Shown: positions 26,684 through 35,224 of the stretch, one piece after another
How positions within the stretch are numbered: position 1 is the stretch's first letter
Layout of the letters: every line of letters starts with the position of its first letter
NCBI GenBank assembly: GCA_039028975.1
Contig: JBCCHB010000040.1
Span: forward strand, 43,167 to 107,166
DNA length: 64,000 nt
Direction: 5' to 3'
From: JAHBNG01 sp039028975
GTDB lineage: Bacteria > Chloroflexota > Anaerolineae > Caldilineales > Caldilineaceae
Notes under the pieces: model-generated
What the model was told of the DNA's origin: nothing
Databases searched by the model: none
The model's input: the letters and a program-made list of their open reading frames with translations, nothing else
Program-made: the position numbers and the translations under genes

Positions 26684-27943
26684 ATGAACCAGCCTTGGCT
26701 GTGGAGCGAGTCACTCCAACATCTGTTTGTTAATTTGGGGTTGCCAGAAGGTGTTGCACTTCTGTTAACTTATGGGCTTGGTGCGTTTATTGTAGCCAAC
26801 GCCGCAATGATCCTAGCTCTTGTGCTTATTTGGCTCACGCGCAAGGTGCTCAGCCGTATGCAAGATCGAATCGGCCCAAATCGTCTTGGGCCATATGGTC
26901 TCTTTCAGACGGCTGCTGATGCAGTAAAGCTCATGTCTAAAGAGGACATTCGCCCTGCAAATTCGGACTTTATTTCCTTTAGTTTGGCTCCCGTCCTTAC
27001 CGTTTTTGGGGTGCTGATGCTACTAGTGGTTATTCCCTTTGCCCCAGGAATTATCGGTGTTGATCTCAATATCGGTGTTCTCTATTTGGTTGCTCTGGGA
27101 TCTGTTGGCATCATGGCTGACCTGATGGCAGGCTGGGGAAGCAACAATAAGTATGCGCTCATTGCTGGATTTCGGATTGTGGCCCAACTGTTAAGTTATG
27201 AGATTCCAATGGTCCTCTCGATGTTTGGACCTGTGCTCCTGCTCGGCACTATGAAGATGGGAGTTATTACTGAGGCTCAAAGTCTTGATATTTTTGGACT
27301 TAATCTGGGATTGGGCTGGTTGGGCTTTTTAATGCCTGGAGCTTTCTTGATATTTTTCATCAGCGCACTGGCAGAGAGCGAGCAGACACCTTTTGACCTT
27401 CTAGAAGCGGAATCAGAGTTAATCTCGGGTTTTCATATCGAGTATTCTGGCATGAAATTTGCTATGTTCTTTCTCGGGCAATTTTTAAACACCTTCTTTT
27501 TGGGTGCTATCGCTGTTACCCTCTTTATGGGTGGTTGGCAGGGGCCTTTGATCGATAATCTGCCCGCACCTTTCAATCAGATCCTGGGCTTTATCTACTT
27601 TAATATTAAGGCATTTGCTTTCTATCTGGTGGTAATGTGGATAAAGGGGACCTTCCCACGTATCCGTGTTGACCAGATGATGTCGTTTGCTTGGAAGGTG
27701 CTTGTTCCGCTGACCCTTGTTCTTTTGCTTTGGCAGATGGTTGCTCTAAAGCTACCTGGTGGGACTTTTGTGCAGTATGGCGCTGTGTTCTTAGGCAATG
27801 TTGCTGTCATCGTTGTGGTGCTGAATACATTGGGCAAATACTTTGAGACGGAGGCGACCCGATCCAAGCGTGCCTTCGAACCAGAATCGCTCATCGGCAC
27901 TATGCGCCCAGTTACATCCGCTGATTTGGCTACAGGAGACTGA
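26684..27943 (+). CDS. nuoH: NADH-quinone oxidoreductase subunit H paralogue (cluster 2)
   Basis: NuoH-family membrane protein of 419 residues, about 90 longer than the cluster 1 copy. It has extra residues at the N-terminus, in the loop after GTMKMG, and in a polar C-terminal tail. Family motifs are present: RIGPNRLGPYGLFQTAADAVK, AGWGSNNKYALIAGFR, PFDLLEAESELISGFHIEYSG, and FPRIRVDQMMSF. Several positions differ from cluster 1. WFERK becomes WLTRK, LLQPAAD becomes LFQTAAD, LAETNR becomes LAESEQ, and FIAEY becomes FLGQF. Acidic residues near the quinone chamber and proton channel are therefore lost. It lies 5 bases from nuoJ2. Confidence 0.93.
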   Translation: MNQPWLWSESLQHLFVNLGLPEGVALLLTYGLGAFIVANAAMILALVLIWLTRKVLSRMQDRIGPNRLGPYGLFQTAADAVKLMSKEDIRPANSDFISFSLAPVLTVFGVLMLLVVIPFAPGIIGVDLNIGVLYLVALGSVGIMADLMAGWGSNNKYALIAGFRIVAQLLSYEIPMVLSMFGPVLLLGTMKMGVITEAQSLDIFGLNLGLGWLGFLMPGAFLIFFISALAESEQTPFDLLEAESELISGFHIEYSGMKFAMFFLGQFLNTFFLGAIAVTLFMGGWQGPLIDNLPAPFNQILGFIYFNIKAFAFYLVVMWIKGTFPRIRVDQMMSFAWKVLVPLTLVLLLWQMVALKLPGGTFVQYGAVFLGNVAVIVVVLNTLGKYFETEATRSKRAFEPESLIGTMRPVTSADLATGD

Positions 27944-27948
27944 GAACC

Positions 27949-28491
27949 ATGCCTGAACAATTAACGGAGCTTCTGGCTCATGCACCCATCCCAACATTTC
28001 AGCAATTCATTTTCGTCCAGGTAGCACTCTTTACCGCTGTCATGGGTTTGCTGGTTGTACTCTCTCGTAACCTCTTTCACAGCGCGCTTTCTCTGGTAGG
28101 TACCCTCTTTGGTGTAGCAGGTATCTACGTGCTGCTAGAGGCTGAATTTCTCGCTGTTAGTCAGATTCTCATCTATGTAGGTGGGATTTCAACTTTGATT
28201 ACCTTCGCTATCATGCTGACACGCAGTATGATGTTTGGTGTAACAGCCCCTTTAAATCGGCAGTCAGGAACAGCAGCTATCATTGTAGGGACGGTCTTCT
28301 CGATTTTGTTGGGCGTAATTGTGGTGGTACCGTGGCCCCAAGATGCAATGGAACTTCCTGGTGGTGAGGCCATGATCGCTCGGCTGGGTGAATTGTTTGT
28401 CACGGCCTATTTGATTCCTTTTGAGATGATGGCGCTTTTGCTTTTGGTTGTGTTGGCTGGTGCGATTATGTTGGCTCGTGATGATGGCTAA
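27949..28491 (+). CDS. nuoJ: NADH-quinone oxidoreductase subunit J paralogue (cluster 2)
   Basis: 180-residue, five-helix NuoJ homologue with NLFHSALSLVGTLFGVAGIY and the helix QILIYVGGISTLITFAIML, where the first copy reads YAGGIVILILFVIM. It ends in MALLLLVVLAGAIMLARDDG, the normal family end. It is followed by nuoK2 after 43 bases. Confidence 0.92.
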   Translation: MPEQLTELLAHAPIPTFQQFIFVQVALFTAVMGLLVVLSRNLFHSALSLVGTLFGVAGIYVLLEAEFLAVSQILIYVGGISTLITFAIMLTRSMMFGVTAPLNRQSGTAAIIVGTVFSILLGVIVVVPWPQDAMELPGGEAMIARLGELFVTAYLIPFEMMALLLLVVLAGAIMLARDDG

Positions 28492-28534
28492 TTTGTAAAG
28501 ATTCAAACACTATACTGGGATTGAGGATTGTTTT

Positions 28535-28846
28535 ATGGCTCCACTTACGGGATATTTGGCGCTAGCTGCGTTTCTATTTTCATGCGGACTTTATGCGGCT
28601 TTGGCGCGCCGCAATGCCGTGGCAGTGCTTATCGGTATTGAGTTGATGTTGAATGCTGTGAATATTAACCTTATTGCATTTTGGCGATATGGCCCCAATC
28701 CTGATCAGCTTGCAGGGCAGATTTTCGCAATTTTCGTCATTGCTATTGCCGCGGCTGAGGCGGCAGTGGGGTTGGCACTGGTGATTTCTGTCTATCGAAA
28801 TCGCCAGACTATCAATTTGGATGAGTTAGACACGCTTCAAGGGTAG
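28535..28846 (+). CDS. nuoK: NADH-quinone oxidoreductase subunit K paralogue (cluster 2)
   Basis: 103-residue, three-helix subunit with both conserved membrane glutamates (IGIELMLNAVNINLIAFW and AAAEAAVGLALVISVYRNR). The C-terminal NLDELDTLQG resembles the end of other NuoK proteins. It lies between nuoJ2 and an unusual small gene that separates it from nuoL2. Confidence 0.94.
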   Translation: MAPLTGYLALAAFLFSCGLYAALARRNAVAVLIGIELMLNAVNINLIAFWRYGPNPDQLAGQIFAIFVIAIAAAEAAVGLALVISVYRNRQTINLDELDTLQG

Positions 28847-28872
28847 GTAGTATAGGATAACGTGTTAGGATA

Positions 28873-29232
28873 ATGCCAAAACAAGCATTAACCGGCTCTC
28901 TTGAAGAGCAGTGTGCGTTTCTTTATGAGATCGCAACGGATAAGATGGCGCAAGGCAACTTTACCGGTGCCTATCATGCTTTGAAAGAGATTGTCAAGCA
29001 TAAGCCCGATTTTGAAGATGCTCAGATGCTATATGAGGAAGCAAAGCGAAAAAAATCTGAACAGCGCTTTCTTCTCTCTATCTCATTTGTTGGGGTGTTT
29101 CTTGCCGTAGGGTTAGGCTCATTCTTGCAGATATCCAACGATTTTCTCTATATCGGTATGGCGATTGTTGGTGCCATTTTAGGATATGTTGTTGCCACGT
29201 GGCTTAATGGCTTTCGGCGAGTACCAACATAA
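28873..29232 (+). CDS. Small TPR-like membrane protein embedded in complex I cluster 2
   Basis: The 119-residue protein does not correspond to any standard complex I subunit. Residues about 10-60 read as one to one-and-a-half TPR-like helical hairpins (AQGNFTGAYHALKEIVKHKP, then FEDAQMLYEEAKRKK). Two hydrophobic segments follow (about 68-90 and 93-110) and a short basic tail FRRVPT. The predicted topology is a cytoplasmic helical domain anchored by a membrane hairpin. It sits in line between nuoK2 and nuoL2 with short spacers, so it is very likely co-transcribed. It could be an assembly or docking factor for the second membrane arm, but that is inference. Confidence 0.75.
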   Translation: MPKQALTGSLEEQCAFLYEIATDKMAQGNFTGAYHALKEIVKHKPDFEDAQMLYEEAKRKKSEQRFLLSISFVGVFLAVGLGSFLQISNDFLYIGMAIVGAILGYVVATWLNGFRRVPT

Positions 29233-29320
29233 AGTAATTGAATAACGTGTGCAGATCTAACGCTTACTGACATAAAAAGCAAACAAATCAATTTTTATTA
29301 TTTAAGGATGGAGTAATTGA

Positions 29321-31567
29321 ATGGAAGGCCTTTTGAATCTTGCCTGGGTTGTGCCCATACCTCCCTTCCTGGCTTTTCTAGCAATTGTACTTTTTCTCAA
29401 CTCGAACAAGACTGCCAGCGCGCTAACGGCTATTGGTGGTGTTCTAGTCACATGGCTCATAAGTTGGCCGATTGCATTTTATGCCTTTTCGACGGAACAC
29501 TTTAGCGAGCACCCTCTCGAAGAGCAACTCTATACTATCCCAACAGGTTGGAGTAGTATTGGCATCGGTTTTCAAGTGGATGGCCCCAATGCACTTATGC
29601 TCTTTATGGTCTCGTTCCTGTTGGTCATGATCTTTGTCTATGCCAGTGGATATATGACCTTCCCGCCTCACCTTCGGGAGGAAGATTATCCTGAAGCAGC
29701 CGCCCAGGGTAAAGATCCGCGATACAGCCGCTTTATGGCCTACATCAGCCTTTTTGCTACGGGGATGATGGGGTTGGTCGTTGCAAACTCACTGATCACT
29801 TTCTTCGTTTTTTGGGAGATTATGGGGCTTTGCAGTTACCTGCTCATCGGCTTTTGGTATGAGAAAGGAACTGCTCGGGCCGCTTGTATGAAGGCATTTA
29901 TGACCACCCGTATCGGTGACGCCATTATGCTTATTGGAATGTTACTGCTCTATGCTCGGAGTGAGCCAAGTAGCCTAATGTTCCATGACATCTTGTCACC
30001 AGAAAATCTGGAACACTTGGCCCACATGACCATTTGGCTGCCTTTCTTTGGCACAGTCAACCTGCTAGGGGCGATTGTGGTACTGATTTTCTTTGGTACT
30101 ATCGGCAAGAGTGCTCAATTCCCGCTTCATGTTTGGCTACCCGATGCAATGGAAGGGCCAACGCCGGTCAGTGCCATGATTCATGCTGCAACTATGGTAT
30201 CTGCTGGCGTATTTCTTATTGTACGTCTCTTTCCCATGTTTGCTGAGGCGCTGCATTCCTCTCCTGATTCTATGCAGTTTGTTGCGTTCATTGGCGGATT
30301 TACCGCTATTTTCGCCGCGACGATTGCGGTTGCGCAGTGGGACATCAAGCGGGTTTTGGCCTATTCAACCATTAGCCAGCTTGGATTTATGGTGGCTGCG
30401 TTGGGGACAGGCTCTTTTATCGCAGCTCTCTTTCACCTGATCACCCATGCCTTTTTCAAAGCACTTCTTTTCCTCGGTTCAGGTAGCGTCATTCATGGTG
30501 TAGAGCACGGGCTCCATCATGTTCACGCTCACGGCCATGGGGATGATCACGGCAACGACCACAATGACTCTCATGGCCATCATGGAGCGACCATCATTAA
30601 GCGTCCAGATGGTAACCTTGATCCTGAGGATCCCCAAGATATGCGCAATATGGGCGGATTGCTCTCCCGTATGCCTCTGACTGGCTGGACATTCATTATT
30701 GGTGGCTTGGCCCTCTCGGGTTTCCCACTTCTTACAGCCGGTTTCTGGTCCAAAGATGAAATCCTAGCTGTCGCTTGGTATAATGAAAATACAACCGTCT
30801 TTTGGACCCTGGCGATTGCAGCATTCCTCACTGCCTTCTACACTGCCCGTCAGATCTGCCTAACCTTCCTGGGGTCACCTCGTACAGAGATGGCTGAACA
30901 TGCCCCGGAGAGTGTGCCGCAGATGACCATTCCGCTTGTTCTGATTGCGCCCTTTGCAATTGCCTTAGGATGGTTTGGTATTCCTGCCAGTTTCCCAGTA
31001 TTGGGAGGAATTGTTCCCAACTGGCTTGAACACTTTATCGAAGGGCACATTGAGTATCATCACTTCCACGTTCCCCACCCGAGCTTCGATATTGTCCCCC
31101 TACTGGTTTCACTAGGTGTAGCGCTTGGTGGCTTATTAGTTGGATACTTGGTTTATGGTAAGGGGATGAAAGAGGGTGAGATTGATCCGCTGCGACGAGT
31201 CTTAGGGCCTATCTGGCATGTACTTCATAACAAGTACTGGATTGACGAGATTTACAATGGCACGATTATCTTGTTGACGCTTTGGCTAACCCGCATCTCA
31301 TTCTTCTTCGATAACAAATGGGTAATTGATCCTGTTGTCAATGGCATTGCCAAAATCGGTGTATGGACTTCTGTACTGAGCGCAGCCGTTGATAAGTGGG
31401 TTGTTGACGGATTTGTAAATAGTGTGGCGGGTACTATGCAAACCTTTGGGGATTGGATGCGCTCTACTCAGGATGGTCGTGTGCAAGGGTACTTAATGGT
31501 TGTAACTGTTGTTATGATGGTTTGGCTTTTGTTAAAAGCTATGCCTATTCTCTTGACACTTGTATAG
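29321..31567 (+). CDS. nuoL: NADH-quinone oxidoreductase subunit L paralogue with His-rich insert (cluster 2)
   Basis: 748-residue antiporter-like subunit, about 115 residues longer than the cluster 1 NuoL. Pumping residues are retained: glutamate in FFVFWEIMGLCSYLLIGFWY and lysine in GTIGKSAQFPLHVWLPDAME, followed by GPTPVSAMIHAATMVSAG. After GSVIHGVEHGL an insert of about 40 residues is very rich in His, Asp and Gly (30490-30640), where the paralogue has only HALHGELDIRK. Another longer loop follows the first membrane helices (FPPHLREEDYPEAA). The C-terminal lateral helix region is present. The ATG has a GGATGGAG region upstream. Confidence 0.93.
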   Translation: MEGLLNLAWVVPIPPFLAFLAIVLFLNSNKTASALTAIGGVLVTWLISWPIAFYAFSTEHFSEHPLEEQLYTIPTGWSSIGIGFQVDGPNALMLFMVSFLLVMIFVYASGYMTFPPHLREEDYPEAAAQGKDPRYSRFMAYISLFATGMMGLVVANSLITFFVFWEIMGLCSYLLIGFWYEKGTARAACMKAFMTTRIGDAIMLIGMLLLYARSEPSSLMFHDILSPENLEHLAHMTIWLPFFGTVNLLGAIVVLIFFGTIGKSAQFPLHVWLPDAMEGPTPVSAMIHAATMVSAGVFLIVRLFPMFAEALHSSPDSMQFVAFIGGFTAIFAATIAVAQWDIKRVLAYSTISQLGFMVAALGTGSFIAALFHLITHAFFKALLFLGSGSVIHGVEHGLHHVHAHGHGDDHGNDHNDSHGHHGATIIKRPDGNLDPEDPQDMRNMGGLLSRMPLTGWTFIIGGLALSGFPLLTAGFWSKDEILAVAWYNENTTVFWTLAIAAFLTAFYTARQICLTFLGSPRTEMAEHAPESVPQMTIPLVLIAPFAIALGWFGIPASFPVLGGIVPNWLEHFIEGHIEYHHFHVPHPSFDIVPLLVSLGVALGGLLVGYLVYGKGMKEGEIDPLRRVLGPIWHVLHNKYWIDEIYNGTIILLTLWLTRISFFFDNKWVIDPVVNGIAKIGVWTSVLSAAVDKWVVDGFVNSVAGTMQTFGDWMRSTQDGRVQGYLMVVTVVMMVWLLLKAMPILLTLV
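30490..30640 (+). other. His-rich insert within NuoL paralogue
   Basis: About residues 390-440 of the cluster 2 NuoL contain more than ten histidines with Asp and Gly, for example HHVHAHGHGDDHGNDH, then IKRPDGNLDPEDPQDM. The insert lies in a loop between membrane helices and has the look of a metal-binding or pH-sensing segment. Confidence 0.8.
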
Positions 31568-31725
31568 ATTTTGATTATTACTAAAACAACTCTATTTTAT
31601 AAAGGAACGATCCATAAATAAATGACATGTTTATAGATCTGCATTTGAGAATGCTATCTTGTAATGTGTGACTTATTTGATTTTCATTCCTAAATCTCCA
31701 TCAACGGCATTTCGGAGGAATATTA

Positions 31726-33345
31726 ATGGACAATTCATGGCTGCTGCCCTTGATCTTATTCTGGCCCGTGTTGGCAGCAATCTTAGTGCTCTTTACAAAT
31801 AATGAAAAGGTAATTAAATGGGGTTCGATTGCGGCCAGCCTACTTCCTTTGGGCTTAAGCATCATGTTGATGACTGGCTACAGCTTTGACGTGGGTGGGT
31901 TTCAGTATGCGTTAGAGCTGCCTTGGATCGAGTCGCTCAATGCGTCATTTCATATTGCCGTGGATGGGTTAAGCGTGCCTTTGATCTTCCTAACGGCTGT
32001 TCTCTCTACGTTGAGCATATATTATAGTGCAGGAACAATTCGTACCCGAGTCAAAGAGTACTTCTGCATGTTGTTCATTCTTATGACCAGCATGTTTGGT
32101 GTTTTTATGGCATTGGACTACGTACTCTTCTACGTTTTCTGGGAGATCAGCTTGGTCCCCATGTATCTACTCATCGGCATTTGGGGTGGGAAAAACCGAG
32201 GGTACGCTTCCATTAAGTTCTTCATCTATACGTTGGTCGGCTCCGTTGCCATGTTGTTGGCCATCCTCGCCATCTACTTCGTTACGGATACCTTTAGCAT
32301 TATTGAGGCGGCGAATCGACAACCCTTTATGTCGTTCCCACCTGAACGGGCGCTTTTCTTACAGAGTTTGGTCTTTTGGGGTCTGTTCTTGGGCTTTGCC
32401 TTCAAAGTACCTAGTTTCCCCTTCCATACCTGGTTGCCCGATGCCCATACGGAAGCACCGACCGCTGGTAGCGTTCTTCTGGCAGGCGTTCTGCTAAAGT
32501 TAGGTGCGTATGGTTTCCTACGCATTATCTTGCCAACAGTTCCCTTGGCCAGCCAATATTGGGCAGACTGGATTGTGGCTTTGGGTGCGATTGCTATTGT
32601 TTATGGTGCCTTCGTCTGTGTAGCACAAACAGATCTCAAGCGCCTTATTGCCTATAGCTCGGTTAGCCATATGGGATATGTTATGCTGGGTATTGGCGCC
32701 GCATCCAAAGTCCTGACGCCTAGTGGTCAAGAGGCTGCGATGGCCATGTTTCAGATGAGCCACGAAGCCATCATGGAAGCAGCAGCAACAGCTATCAATG
32801 GTGCCACATTACAGATGTTTAATCATGGCATTATCACAGGCGCACTCTTTTTGTTAGTGGGTGTAATTTATGAACGAGCGCATACTCGTGAACTATCCAT
32901 GTTTGGTGGGCTAAGTACCAAGACGCCTCACTTTTACGGACTGATGTTGGTAGCTGGATTTGCTAGTTTGGGACTACCTGGTTTAGCAGGATTCTGGGCT
33001 GAGTTCTTCACCTTCCGCGGCGCATTTGCTATTGTTCCTTTCTGGGCTGCTTTTGGTACCCTTGGTATTGTGATGACAGCTGTTTACATCCTTTGGCGTA
33101 TTGTCCAAAATGTATTTTTGGGTGAATATGATCCAGACAAGCTAGACCATTGGACAACCGTTGATGGTACCCATGCAGATGGTCCGACAGATATGGTAAT
33201 GTTTGAGAAGATTACGCTTTGGCCGCTGATACTTGGTATTTTTGTGCTGGGTGTTTATCCTAGCTGGATTTTGGACTATTTCAACGGTTCAGCCATAGAA
33301 ATGTTAGAATATGTTCAAAATATCCTTCAGGTTGCGGGTGGCTAA
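31726..33345 (+). CDS. nuoM: NADH-quinone oxidoreductase subunit M paralogue (cluster 2)
   Basis: 539-residue antiporter-like subunit. The conserved glutamate (VFWEISLVPMYLLIGIWGG), lysine (GFAFKVPSFPFHTWLPDAHT) and APTAGSVLLAGVLLKLG are all present, so the pumping machinery looks intact. Compared with cluster 1 it has an insertion around SKVLTPSGQEAAMAMFQMSH before the TLQMFNHGIITGALFLLVG motif. GGAGG lies eight bases before the ATG. Confidence 0.95.
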   Translation: MDNSWLLPLILFWPVLAAILVLFTNNEKVIKWGSIAASLLPLGLSIMLMTGYSFDVGGFQYALELPWIESLNASFHIAVDGLSVPLIFLTAVLSTLSIYYSAGTIRTRVKEYFCMLFILMTSMFGVFMALDYVLFYVFWEISLVPMYLLIGIWGGKNRGYASIKFFIYTLVGSVAMLLAILAIYFVTDTFSIIEAANRQPFMSFPPERALFLQSLVFWGLFLGFAFKVPSFPFHTWLPDAHTEAPTAGSVLLAGVLLKLGAYGFLRIILPTVPLASQYWADWIVALGAIAIVYGAFVCVAQTDLKRLIAYSSVSHMGYVMLGIGAASKVLTPSGQEAAMAMFQMSHEAIMEAAATAINGATLQMFNHGIITGALFLLVGVIYERAHTRELSMFGGLSTKTPHFYGLMLVAGFASLGLPGLAGFWAEFFTFRGAFAIVPFWAAFGTLGIVMTAVYILWRIVQNVFLGEYDPDKLDHWTTVDGTHADGPTDMVMFEKITLWPLILGIFVLGVYPSWILDYFNGSAIEMLEYVQNILQVAGG

Positions 33346-33516
33346 TAAAATATAGTCAGTAGATGGCAGGTTGCCTACCTATCACTGTGATATGGAACTT
33401 ACTAAGTGATTGATATCCTCTTGTTGGTCGATATGGCAATGGTTGATATGACGCCAACTGAGTTGGCCATGAGAGTAGTGGTTGCCTTCTACTGATAATC
33501 ATTTGGAGAATATTTC

Positions 33517-35064
33517 GTGTACGGAATCGGTATAGGTTCACTTGGCTCGGTTTTACCCGAGATCATTCTATTAATAGGCGGTCTTCTTGTCCTTCTTTTG
33601 GACATGGCCCAGAATTCCGAAACCTACCAGAAAGAGACTGGGCGAGGCTTTATGGCTATTACTGTTCTCTTTCTATTCGTTGGTCTATTAGGCGTCCTCC
33701 TACAATGGAATATGAATGAGCATTCATCGTTCGATATGGTGGATATCGATCCGATAGGTGCCTTTTTTAAGGTTATCATCTACACAGGAATGCTCTTGGT
33801 TGCGGTCGCAGGTGGCGGCTATATGAATCGCCATGCACCCGTCAATGGGAAGGCTGAATTTTGGTCTCTCTTCCTCTTTGTTACGCTGGCCATGAGCATG
33901 GCTGTTAGCGCCACTAACCTCATCTTACTCTTCCTCTCCTTTGAGTTTTTGTCAATTACCAGCTACATTTTAGCCGGCTTTATGCGGGAAAATGAGCGGA
34001 GTTCGGAGGCCGGACTGAAGTACTTCCTGTATGGCTCCGTGGCTTCCGCGGTCATGCTCTACGGTATGAGTTGGTTATATGGAGCTACGGGTTCAGTCAA
34101 TCTACGCGAGATTGCGTCAATCCTTGTTGATAACGAAGCTTCTGTCGTCGTATTGCCTGCCATTATGCTCATACTGGTTGGATTGGGCTTCAAGATGAGC
34201 TTGGCACCCTTCTTCCAGTGGGCACCAGATACCTACGATGGTGCACCGACGCCCGTAACAGCCTACCTATCGACAGCCTCAAAGACCGTCGGATTTGGGA
34301 TTGCTTTGCGTGTGTTTCTCATTGGTTTTGGGCAAGCGCAGGCTGAGTGGGTTCCTTTGATGGCTGGCTTAGCTATCTTGACCATGTCCATTGGAAACCT
34401 AATGGCTCTGAGGCAAAGCAGCGTCAAGCGCATGTTAGCCTATAGTTCAGTTGCTCAGGCTGGTTATATTCTGATGGGTTTGGCGGCCGTTGTCTCTACT
34501 TCTTCTATTGATGGTGCCCAAGCATCTCTGGATGATTTAGGTATGAATGGCATCAATGGCATATTAATCTATCTCTTTGCCTATCTTTTTACCAATGTGG
34601 GCGCATTTATGGTGGTGCTGGCCGTAGAAGAAGATACAGGCGGAGACCACGATATCTCTGCATATAATGGGTTGATGCAGCGTTCTCCAGCTTTGGCCGT
34701 GGCCATGCTCATCTTCATGCTCAGCCTTACAGGAATCCCTTTAACTGGTGGATTTTGGGGTAAGTTTTATGTCTTTGGTGCGGCCATCCAGCATCAGTAT
34801 TGGTACTTGGCCATCGCAGGCTTTATCAATGCTGGGATAGCTGCTGGCTACTATCTACGAGTCGTCGCCGCCATGATCTTCACAGCCAAAGAGGGGCAAG
34901 AGGAGACCGAGTTAGCAGAAACCCCAGCGATGCCTTTGGCTATACCCGTCCAATTAATCGTTTCTATCTGTGCCATTGTCACCGTTTGGATTGGCATTTA
35001 TCCCCCTAATTTCATCGACTGGGCCGACGACGCCTCTCGGCAATTCTTGGCTCTTCTGTTTTAG
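33517..35064 (+). CDS. nuoN: NADH-quinone oxidoreductase subunit N paralogue (cluster 2)
   Basis: 515-residue antiporter-like subunit. It starts at a GTG (MYGIGIGSLGS) with GGAGA nine bases upstream. Motifs include the glutamate in FLSFEFLSITSYILAGFM, the lysine in GLGFKMSLAPFFQWAPDTYD, and GAPTPVTAYLSTASK. It has an insert (STSSIDGAQASLDDLGMNG) before the LIYLFAYLFTNVGAF helix. It ends cluster 2 and is followed by a strong terminator. Confidence 0.95.
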   Translation: MYGIGIGSLGSVLPEIILLIGGLLVLLLDMAQNSETYQKETGRGFMAITVLFLFVGLLGVLLQWNMNEHSSFDMVDIDPIGAFFKVIIYTGMLLVAVAGGGYMNRHAPVNGKAEFWSLFLFVTLAMSMAVSATNLILLFLSFEFLSITSYILAGFMRENERSSEAGLKYFLYGSVASAVMLYGMSWLYGATGSVNLREIASILVDNEASVVVLPAIMLILVGLGFKMSLAPFFQWAPDTYDGAPTPVTAYLSTASKTVGFGIALRVFLIGFGQAQAEWVPLMAGLAILTMSIGNLMALRQSSVKRMLAYSSVAQAGYILMGLAAVVSTSSIDGAQASLDDLGMNGINGILIYLFAYLFTNVGAFMVVLAVEEDTGGDHDISAYNGLMQRSPALAVAMLIFMLSLTGIPLTGGFWGKFYVFGAAIQHQYWYLAIAGFINAGIAAGYYLRVVAAMIFTAKEGQEETELAETPAMPLAIPVQLIVSICAIVTVWIGIYPPNFIDWADDASRQFLALLF

Positions 35065-35173
35065 ATGGTTTGTTTGATTATCATAGGTAAGAATCTCCCC
35101 CCTTTTGATCCGGTGCGATATTCTTAACCTATGATCAACTGCAGTACTGCAAACCGTTTCAATAATTGTAAAT

Positions 35174-35215
35174 AACGTCAAAGGATTGTAGACTATCTGT
35201 CCTTTGACGTTTTTT
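35174..35215 (+). terminator. Intrinsic terminator of complex I cluster 2
   Basis: A 12-bp stem AACGTCAAAGGA / TCCTTTGACGTT with a 14-base loop is followed directly by TTTT, 110 bases after nuoN2. It covers a possible upstream TTG start of the next gene, which argues for the ATG at 35225. Confidence 0.9.
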
Positions 35216-35224
35216 GCATATACG

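Noticed and set aside
35204..35224. TTG start for the propeller gene
   Set aside because: It lies in the right arm of the terminator at 35174-35215; the ATG at 35225 is better.
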